Made by a program: the position numbers and the translations under genes
Notes under the pieces: generated by a model
What the model was told of the DNA's origin: nothing
Database searches by the model: none
The model's input: only the letters and a program-made list of their open reading frames with translations
Part shown: positions 56,260 to 64,000 of the stretch, in pieces
Position numbering within the stretch: position 1 is the first letter of the stretch
How the letters are laid out: every line of letters starts with the position of its first letter
Source: Stagonosporopsis chrysanthemi
Lineage: Eukaryota > Ascomycota > Dothideomycetes > Pleosporales > Didymellaceae
DNA length: 64,000 nucleotides
Assembly: GCA_022560025.1 (NCBI GenBank)
Contig: JAFISE010000135.1
Span: 1-64,000, forward strand
Reading direction: 5' to 3'

Positions 56260-56867
56260 TTAAAGAGTTGAAGAAGAGTTACTATCTTCATATTCTTTAG
56301 TTGTTAGGAAATGTGCGAAGCGCAGCATTAGATCGTTTAGCGCTTCTTCAATACTCAGGGTTGTCTTCTCTTCTGTTATTGCCACAGCCATAGCTTCTTT
56401 GGGGCTACAGGCGCTGCCACTGAGGAAGCCAGCCAGACACTGTTTGGTCTTTGTTGGGTCGCAGATGGCTACGTTAAGCTCGCGATCTAGAAGGTTAGAC
56501 TCAAAGTCGCTCAGGTCCTGCTCAAAGTTTTCCTCAGACAAGCATTCGCTAATTTCGCTGCTGACAGAATTGTGGTCGCTCTTGATGCTTTCCTCGTCTT
56601 CAGCTTCTGTATCACCCTGCCCTCTCGGAGTAGTTCCCGCTGAAGCCCCTTGGCTTCTAGTCCTGTACGGGCTCTCAAAGGGGTATGTGGACTATACATT
56701 GTCTTCCCACACTTGTGCTTTAGCTTTGCTTTCTTTAACGCCCTAACTTCTGCATAATTAACATGCCATTTTGTAAGATGTGTTAGGTAGTGCAGAAGCT
56801 TGACGCCCATGCCGCACAGGATACATATCCACGTTCGGTAGTCTGGAAGACAATGGAAAAAATTCAT
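56260..56867 (-). pseudogene. DUF3505-like zinc-finger ORF, frame broken
   Basis: The minus frame from 56867 reads DYRTWICILCGMGVKLLHYL, then THLTKWHVN, giving C-x2-C plus spaced histidines like the DUF3505/OrsD-type finger found in fungi. Near 56.69 kb coding character moves to another frame, which encodes an acidic tail (DTEAEDEESIKSD, SEENFEQDLSDFESNLLD) to a stop at 56260. Either a short intron or a frameshift separates the two; I found no convincing splice pair. The first codon offered (56867) is not a certain start. Confidence 0.45.
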
Positions 56868-59395
56868 AGTAAGGCGTGATCTGTTGGTCTACCTTGTGGC
56901 AGCAACCCTAAAACTTTCCTGATAAACGCTAATATAAAAAGAAGTGGCTGGTTGCAATTTCCCCTCTGCGTCCGTACTATAGGCTATTGTATTGCTATGA
57001 AGAGATCCTGCGGCAGGCATTGTCTTACAAGAAAGCTGGTACCGTTACGAGCACGCCGGCATGATTCGCAAACCAAGACTACGTCTGCGAGGAGTCTGTC
57101 TGTGCTGGATTAGTTGGCACAGGTTATATATCCACTTCTGCGCCAGAGAGGATTTTTCTCTTATTCCGCCAGGAATATTCACGAGCCACTTCCTGTGTCC
57201 CCAGGAGACCAAGTCAGAATTGTTTCCTTCGAAAGTGAAGGATGTTGGAGGTTGGCACATGAAGCTGGAGCGCTTGCGGGGTCAGCGTGGATTGCTTTGC
57301 GCAAGGTTTGCACTACTACAGTACTGTAGTAATGCTCATAGAATCTATAATTTGCTCATCTGAACATATCTTGTTGTACTGTATGTACCGGATAGACAAG
57401 TGTGTCTGATTGCGGTCTCGATCATCTCGAAGATTACCAGTATCTATCTCACCTCCTCTGGGCAACAGCTTCGATGTCGCGCTGAGCAGACAATCAAGCA
57501 CGAGCGCGAACGGAACAGGGCGCGTCGCGCAGAGCATTAGTGTAAGCCGAGTGTACCCGCTGACCAACCGCTCTGCGCCAGGCTGAAGGTTTGCCACATC
57601 GTGGCTCCCGCAGCGGGGTTGCTCGGTATCGAACAGCGGCTGTGGGCCTGGAAGAGAACAATACTGCTTACACGAAGTGATGACCGGGCACTTTGACATC
57701 AAAGCATCAACGAATGCGATTACGTCTAACGATGTCAGCAGTCAGCAGTCACATGTTCTTACATGCGTGTTCGGCTACATAATCCTTTCCAATTCCACTT
57801 AGTTATCAATCTACCAGGCCCAAGCTCCTAAAGAAATGCTGACACACAGCCTAACCATCTTCCACCCAAAACCAATCTGCATCTTCGCCTCCGTCATCCA
57901 TCCCCCAACCCTAAGATACATGCGCAAATACAAGGAGGACTGAGTCCAATTAACGTCTAGTTCCAAGATATTCAGGTCCCCGCGTAATTAGCATCACATA
58001 GACTGACTCCAGTTATCTTCAGAGGTCAGTCTAGTTACATGCGCGTAACGTAGGCCTAAGCATGTGAATCAGCGCACCGAGTTGCACGTTGCAGCCCATT
58101 TGCAGCCCTGCAACCCGCGTGGTTAATAACGTTAGGGTTTCGTATTTAAGGTTAGGGTAAGGTTTGTGAGGTCGCGACAGCCTCCGCGACCGTGGGCTTT
58201 GGCGCAACAACATTTCGATGGACGAGCTTAAGGATTGTTGCCAAACTGAAGTCAGGGAACTACCAATTGCAACATCTGGCAAAGTGTAAAAACCACATCG
58301 CGATCACGCTCAATTATTGCAGGGAATCTTGCCGTCAGTCAGAATACTTTCTTTTAGGTTTATTTGTATCCTTATGTGTTTCTCCGTTCACGATTCGCAC
58401 AACAATAATGCGCGACGTAGGCGTGATAGGGAACATCAGTTTGCTGAAGGTCCACGAGATCAAGTATCGAATATTATTGCAATAACAGTATCGTGAACAT
58501 TATTCTGTTACAAAAGCTTGTATACATCAAAAATATAATAATGCTAACAGTGCGTAACGTCCCCTGCCCGTAAGCGAGAAACGCCCCTCAACGAGATGGA
58601 TCCACCGTTCACGCCCCTCAGTCAGCCCCACGCGCTTCCAGACACCTGCACTAGGCGTGATCCTCTTCTTTAGCCTTTCCTCTTTTGAGTCATGCATAGC
58701 AACAGGAATAATACAACAGTTGTGGTTGTATCAGCATTTATTTTGCGCGCAGCTTCGAAGACCATCCTACTTTCAAACTCTGCTCTGTCGCCGCCCTTTA
58801 ATCTCTTTTTAAGTCTAAAATGCTACAGTAGTAGGCCGAGCCTGGATGCATGTTGGCCAAGGATGCGAAGATGATTAGGCATTGATAGTGTGGTCTCCGA
58901 GGCTATCTCCGTATTGACAGTATCTGCCCTTGGCGCTGTGCGTTTTGGCAGTCGGCTACAGGGTGCTTATGCAGTAGCGACAAGCTCAGCGAAGCTAACA
59001 GTATTGTATTCGACGCTATACTCAAAAGGACTACAAGGTGGCGTCTTTCTGGAAGCTTCACTGCACTAGCCACATGATTTCCTTTGCACAGCCCGATAGA
59101 GGACGCTAAACTGGTAGAGGATGGTAATGTTACGACATCAAGCACAGCCGCGCCCTGCTGTCCAGGTCAGAGCTTCAATGAAAGAGCTGAACAGTCGCTT
59201 GCTTGTACGTGCTAGGTGCGACAGTACGAAGTTACGATGCAAACCGTTTTATTTCCAATGCAGCATTTTGCACCCTATATACCTGCGGTCGTTCGCATAT
59301 TGCTAGACAGAATGAATAACAAAAGGAAACTGTCCCCTAGCTTGTGTTTTTAGATAGACAGAGGCGAATGTTTGCAAGATTAACAAGTTGGCTAA
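56868..59395. other. Gene-free stretch
   Basis: No gene recognised. Frames at 57061-57363 and 57316-57702 have no domain or splice support. Two isolated TTAGGG words near 58.13 kb are not a telomere repeat. Confidence 0.45.
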
Positions 59396-62300
59396 TTACA
59401 CATCGATAGTGCAAGTCCATACCCTACCAGTTCCAACGCCCATTGCCACTGTGGTGCCGCGCACAGACGAGCACGATGGCCGGTACTCTGAGGGTATCCA
59501 GAGCATGTTGTTGCTTGCGTGCTTGATCCACATGTTGTTTGAGCTGAGGCTCGTGCTGATATACTGAGGGGCCTCAGCTTCGGCGGCTGTTGCTTGGTCT
59601 GATGTCTGTGCAATGTCGATGACTATTGTGCCTATCTCAGTGTAGAGGCAAGAGCCAGTAGAGTTGAAGGACAAACTGTGGAGAGTCTTTCCAATGTCGA
59701 GGGTCTGTACACACTTGCCGCTGCTTGCATCCCACACCTTGATAGTGCTGTCGCTTGATGCTGACGCTAGCCGAGTCGAGTCGTGCGAGAAGACAACAGA
59801 GCTAACAGTACTGCTATGCCCTTCAAGCGTCTGCAGACACTCGCCGCTGCTTGCATCCCACACCTTGACAGTGTTGTCGCATGATGCTGACGCTAGCCGA
59901 GTCGAGTCGTGCGAGAAGGCAACAGAGCTAACAGTACTGCTATGCCCTTCAAGCGTCTGCAGACACTCGCCGCTGCTTGCATCCCACACCTTGACAGTGT
60001 CATCGCTTGATGCTGACGCTAGCCGAGTCGAGTCGTGCGAGAAGACAACAGACCAAACATAACTGCTATGCCCTTCAAGCGTCTGCAGACACTCGCCGCT
60101 GCTTGCATCCCACACCTTGATAGTGCTGTCGCTTGATGCTGACGCTAGCCGAGTCGAGTCGTGCGAGAAGACAACAGACCTAACATTATCGCTATGCCCT
60201 TCAAGCGTCTGCAGACACTTGCCGCTGCTTGCATCCCACAGCTTAACAGTGTTGTCGCGTGATGCTGACGCTAGCCGAGTCGAGTCGTGCGAGAAGACAA
60301 CAGACCAAACATAACTGCTATGCCCTTCAAGCGTCTGCAGACACTCGCCGCTGCTTGCATCCCACACCTTGACAGTGCTGTCGCTTGATGCTGACGCTAG
60401 CCGAGTCAAGTCGTGCGAGAAGACAACAGAGCTAACAGTACTGCTATGCCCTTCAAGCGTCTGCAGACACTTGCCGCTGCTTGCATCCCACACCTTGATA
60501 GTGCTGTCGCTTGATGCTGACGCTAGCCGAGTCGAGTCGTGCGAGAAGGCAACAGAGCTAACAGTACTGCTATGCCCTTCAAGCGTCTGCAGACACTTGC
60601 CGCTGCTTGCATCCCACAGCTTAACAGTGTTGTCGTCTGATGCTGACGCTAGCCGAGTCGAGTTGTGCGAGAAGGCAACAGAGTTTACTAAACTGCTATG
60701 CCCTTCAAGCGTCTGCAAGCACGCGCTCCAGCTTCTACTCATCGCGGGCTTTACAGTGATGCTTTTTGGCTCGTCATGCCGGAACAACTGTCTGATCGCG
60801 CTCTCAGTCGGACTGAACAATAATGCGGAAAAGTATGTCTGGAAAGGGTACCTTTCAATTGGCCCTTTGTGGTACATAATAAACCGGCGAGCGTCTTGGA
60901 GAAGCTTATTTAGCCTGCCCCCACCTTCTATCTCCTGGCTGTGTCAGCGTCAATGCTAAGTGCAACAGATAGACGTAGCGTCTATGCAACTCATACCTGG
61001 ACTAGCAACCACAGCTTTGTTATTGAGGTCACACCTTTTGCCATGCTCTTGCACAGACTCAGCGCTTCAAGCCAGTACAGATACTTCTTCTCTACAAACT
61101 CGCAGACATCAGCTATAACCTGCGCATCTTTGGCACTGTTCGCCCCAGACTGTGACCTTGAATTGCACAAGTGATCGATCCAGTAGGTGCACTGGTAGCG
61201 TGACGCTGCCAGGGGGTCTGGGGAGGGCGGTTCAATGTCATCGATAGAAAGGCCTGGTGCTTCTAGGCCGTACATATCCCGTCGCAGCGTCTTTGATAAG
61301 ACCGCGAGCGACCTTAAGAACATCGCTTGGTGAGCAGCTTCAACGCCATCTGGGAAGACATCGTTAGACGCTTTCTCAAGAAGAAAGTCCTTTGCAGACT
61401 GGTGCACGAAGTAGACCGTCTGTTGTCGTATGGTGAGAAACGAACCACAGAGACCGATGATCTCCCGTACATCCGCTTCAGTAAAATCCTCAAGCAGCTT
61501 AGTGAGACTGACTAGCTCTGCTAGCGTGATTGGCCGATATGCAAGCGCGACTGAAGCCAGCACCTGCTTGCAACGCTGAGCATTCTTTGAAACGCTAACC
61601 TGCTGCAGCATCCGCCTGTACAAGGCGTCTAGGCCTGGTGGGAAAGACTTCAGCTTCTCTGAGGCATCCCACCTATCTGTCACTCTGAGTTCCTGATACA
61701 CTAACGCTACCCAAAGGAAGGTGTTGTTGGCGTTTGTTGTTAGATATTCGAACACTGCATCCTGGGTTTTCTTGTCGTACTTCTTCTCCTGCGCTAGTTG
61801 CGAAACCTTGTGTTGGATGAAGACGCTGACGGCTGCTGATACAGACTTTGCATTGAGCTCAAGACTCAGCGGTATTTTCTGCTTAGCCCGTCCAAGCTGA
61901 GCTTCGATCTCTGGCCAGTTGCGGCTTGAGACGATCCACTTGACGCGTGAAGACGCAGACGACTGCTGTGCAACAAAGTCCAGCAGCTTCGGCATGTCGG
62001 TGACGCACTCATCCAAGGCGTCGATAACCAAGAAAGTAGTATCCAGATCTGGGTCTTGCAGTACGTTTGTAAAGATCTCAGCCAAGGCAACCCATGCGTT
62101 TGCATCCTCAAACAAGCGCTTGCCTGCATAATCGTACTTTTTGCGGACGTGTGACGCAAGCGACGGCTGCTGGCTGACAAGCATGTGCAGCAGCCCTCGC
62201 AGCACAGCTGTGGCGCTGTTGTTGCTCGGGATGGTGGCCTGGCAGAAGAAGTAGGTCACAGACGCAGTGTTGGCGGCTGCTTTCTGCAGCTCGTCAATAA

Positions 62301-63555
62301 TGCCGCAAAGGAGCATGGTCTTGCCTTTGCCAGGGTCGGCCCTCACCCACAGCAGCTGAGATTGCGCATCGTCGCGCCACCCCTGAAACTTTGGATGGTC
62401 GAGCACCCAGCGATACGCGTCTTTGAGCAAACCACCCTTTGCCCCCTCAATACGCTTCTTGTCGTCGCGGGGGTCAGTCAGGTAGAGGTCTGTCATGCAC
62501 CTCTTGTCCTCACTTGTCTCGTGCCTCCTCTCCTGCTGTCGTGTCTGCTCTCGAACAGCTGAGTCGATGCTATCTAGCTTAGTATTCTGCGACTTAGCCG
62601 TCTCAGCGATTGCACCAAGCCAAGATCGAATCGCCGCCGTGTTGTACTGCATCGAGTCTTCCTTTACCGCCGTCTCTGCTGCTTGTATGCCGCTCAGCTC
62701 GCCTTCCCAGTTGTTGAGCTTGACCAGGTCACGCATTATTGTCACAAACCGGCCGCGGTGGTAGTAGCACACACTCTTCAACTGGTATAGCAGCAGCTTC
62801 GCGTACAACTGGGTGACCGCCTCCTCGAGCTCGCCTCTCGGTTTCCTCAAGTGCGCTTCGGTTATGTTCTCGTCTAGCAGCAGGCTCGACAGGTTCCAGT
62901 ACCAGTCCATCCTCGACACGACATAAGAGATGCCTTTGCGATTGGAGCTCGCTTCGGTGGATGGGTTCGTGAGGATCTGAATTGCGCATAAGCAGTGTGC
63001 GGTCCTTGTTATAGCAGTAACACAGACCTCAAGCGCGAAGCAAACGCTCACCCAGGCAATAGCAGCCTCAGGCGATGCTTGCACTGCTTTGTCTACGATC
63101 TCCTTGACCGTCATAGCAGCCTGCAAGCCATCTCCTATCTTTTGCTTGAAGTTCGTGTCCGTTTCTGTCTTATGCAGGCCCAGCTCCACGAGTTGCTGCA
63201 TCTGCGACCGCCTTTTAACCACATCCTGCGCGATGTCGTTCTGCAATGATACATCGACCGCAGGGTTCAGATGCGTCGCGGCGCCCGTAGAGCGTTCAGA
63301 GAGCCAGGTAGACAGGAGAACCTCATACGCGTGGACTGTACGTTGATCGCTTGTTCTAGCCTGATTATAAGCATTGTTCCAGAGTCGTTCGCGGAGAGTC
63401 TGTGGGATAACAGCTGTGGCGGTATCGGTAGTCGAAGCAGAGGAAGCTGTTGCGTGTGGTTTGAGAAGCGGCGGAGCAGCCTTGACGGGCGAGGTCGGGG
63501 ACTTCGGCCTGTCTTTCCCGCCGAACTTCTCTTTGAACCGTTTCAAGAAAGGCAT
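59396..63555 (-). CDS. NLR (STAND) protein: NACHT_N - NACHT - WD40 repeats
   Basis: Two exons, 63555-60997 and 60934-59396, are joined across a 62 bp intron (donor GTATGA, GCTGAC branch, acceptor AGCCAG), giving 1365 aa. The ATG at 63555 (MPFLKRFKEKFGGKDRPKSP) is preferred over the GTG that opens the frame. Order: an N-terminal 'NACHT_N' helical domain (about 50-300, RERLWNNAYNQARTSDQRTV); a NACHT NTPase with Walker A ADPGKGKT, Walker B FLVIDALDEC and winged-helix segments (YRPITLAELVSLT, VYFVHQSAKDFLLEKA); the linker LLQDARRFIMYHKGPIE; then eight 42-residue WD40 repeats (CLQTLEGHSS ... KVWDASSGE) and a degenerate ninth plus C-terminal cap. This is the fungal HET-E/HNWD architecture, which controls heterokaryon incompatibility or non-self recognition through ligand binding by the WD40 array. 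Motifs look intact. Confidence 0.93.
59697..60726 (-). repeat. Eight near-identical 126 bp WD40-coding tandem repeats
   Basis: Each unit encodes 42 aa, CLQTLEGHS-x-x-V-x-S-V-(A/V)-FSHDSTRLASAS-x-D-x-T-(V/I)-K-(V/L)-WDASSG-(K/E). Variation is limited mainly to the residues after GHS (ST, SY, DN, SL), the residue after V (S, W, R, N) and the x-D-x site (SDS, RDN, SDD, CDN, DDN). The rest is almost invariant at DNA level. Confidence 0.95.
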
Positions 63556-64000
63556 TGTGGCCGACGAGTAGAAAACGAGCGCTGCAAGAATGACACAAGT
63601 GAGCACAGATTTGTCTGTTGAAAGAATTCCGAGAATCTGACATACGTGAATAACTCTCTGCTCGCTGCACGCACGCTATATCTGCTCAATCTTGGGCAGC
63701 TGCAGAACAATGGATCAGAGATCGGTCGTATCACTTGCAGATATTAGATGACCCTATCAAGCTCCTTCAATGCCATGTACAAAGCTCAAACAAGAGAACC
63801 TTCTGTTAGCCGCCACCACTTCACCACTCGGAAGCGACCAGCCGCTGCGGTACGACCTTGGCGCGACACAGCGTGACAGCGCACAAGAAGATGAATCGAT
63901 CACAATTGTAGCGCCTGGCTGGTGGGCCTTTCTACTGCATCTCGAGGCATCAAGGCCAATCTGCTGCAACCATTCGCGCAACTGGTGCCTTCCAGGGTTC
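63556..64000. other. 5' flank of the NLR gene
   Basis: Presumed promoter and 5' UTR of the NLR gene. No other feature recognised up to the window end. Confidence 0.4.

Noticed and set aside
58120..58170. TTAGGG words suggesting a telomere or interstitial telomeric repeat
   Set aside because: Only isolated, irregular occurrences; no tandem array.
59664..60959. Plus-strand ORFs with repeated DADASRVESCEKTTELTVLL
   Set aside because: These are the antisense of the WD40 repeats of the NLR gene; the minus strand has the conserved domain.
1..64000. CRISPR arrays, bacterial operons, Shine-Dalgarno sites, rho-independent terminators
   Set aside because: The sequence is eukaryotic (introns, fungal families); the tandem repeats seen are minisatellites or WD40-coding units without spacers.
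1..64000. tRNA and rRNA genes
   Set aside because: I scanned by eye for T-loop (GGTTCGA) and paired-arm patterns and found no convincing cloverleaf or rRNA segment; a tRNAscan run would settle it.

Overview
The window is nuclear DNA of a filamentous ascomycete (Pezizomycotina, most likely a dothideomycete; I cannot name the species). Genes are broken by introns of about 46-95 bp with GTRAGT-type donors, CTRAC-type branch sites and YAG acceptors. The protein families are typically fungal: a NACHT/WD40 NLR, an LPxEIRNKIY-type F-box-like protein, a dynamin-related GTPase with GED, a Pcl cyclin and an SRPK kinase. Repeats carry C-to-T/G-to-A decay that resembles repeat-induced point mutation (RIP). 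Nothing looks bacterial.

Layout. 1-1.9 kb: no gene. 1.9-2.7 kb (-): Pcl-type cyclin. 3.9-6.5 kb (-): FHA + protein kinase + two KilA-N/APSES-like domains in one polypeptide. 6.8-8.5 kb (+): four-exon coiled-coil protein. 12.4-14.1 kb (-): a second FHA + kinase gene. 17.2-18.1 kb (+): F-box-like protein. 20.9-22.2 kb (-) and 28.5-29.6 kb (-): unknown proteins. 30.9-31.3 kb (+): small unknown protein. 32.3-33.7 kb (+): SRPK-like kinase. 36-37 kb (-): REV7/MAD2B HORMA protein. 38.2-38.9 kb (-): TPR/RING-H2 protein. 41-42.2 kb (+): coiled-coil protein with a HEPN-like R-x4-H motif. 42.6-44.5 kb (+): small genes. 44.8-45.5 kb (-): unknown. 46.1-48.5 kb (+): dynamin-like GTPase in seven exons. 49-50.2 kb (-): FtsJ-like methyltransferase. 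50.8-51.3 kb (-): F-box/zinc-binding protein. 53-53.6 kb (-): REX4-like exonuclease. 56.3-56.9 kb (-): DUF3505-like zinc-finger ORF. 59.4-63.6 kb (-): NLR with eight near-identical WD40 repeats.

Between the genes lies a layer of decayed mobile DNA: three copies of a ~130 bp TG...CA element (two with perfect 5 bp target duplications), two pogo/Fot1-like transposase relics, an allantoate-permease (MFS) relic, a 'gp1-like' relic, a MITE with 31 bp terminal inverted repeats, a RIP-like dispersed repeat, an inverted duplication of the 5' end of the RING gene, and two minisatellites. Gene density is low (about 20 supported genes in 64 kb), so the region looks like an accessory or repeat-influenced compartment.

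Functionally the genes do not form one pathway. Two FHA kinases, REV7 and a Pcl cyclin are checkpoint, translesion or cell-cycle type proteins, and the NLR belongs to the fungal non-self recognition repertoire. The most unusual single item is the FHA-kinase-KilA-N-KilA-N protein, which would place phosphopeptide recognition, kinase activity and putative sequence-specific DNA binding on one chain. Many start codons offered by simple ORF calling are not ATG; the gene limits below use the ATGs and splice sites I could reconstruct.
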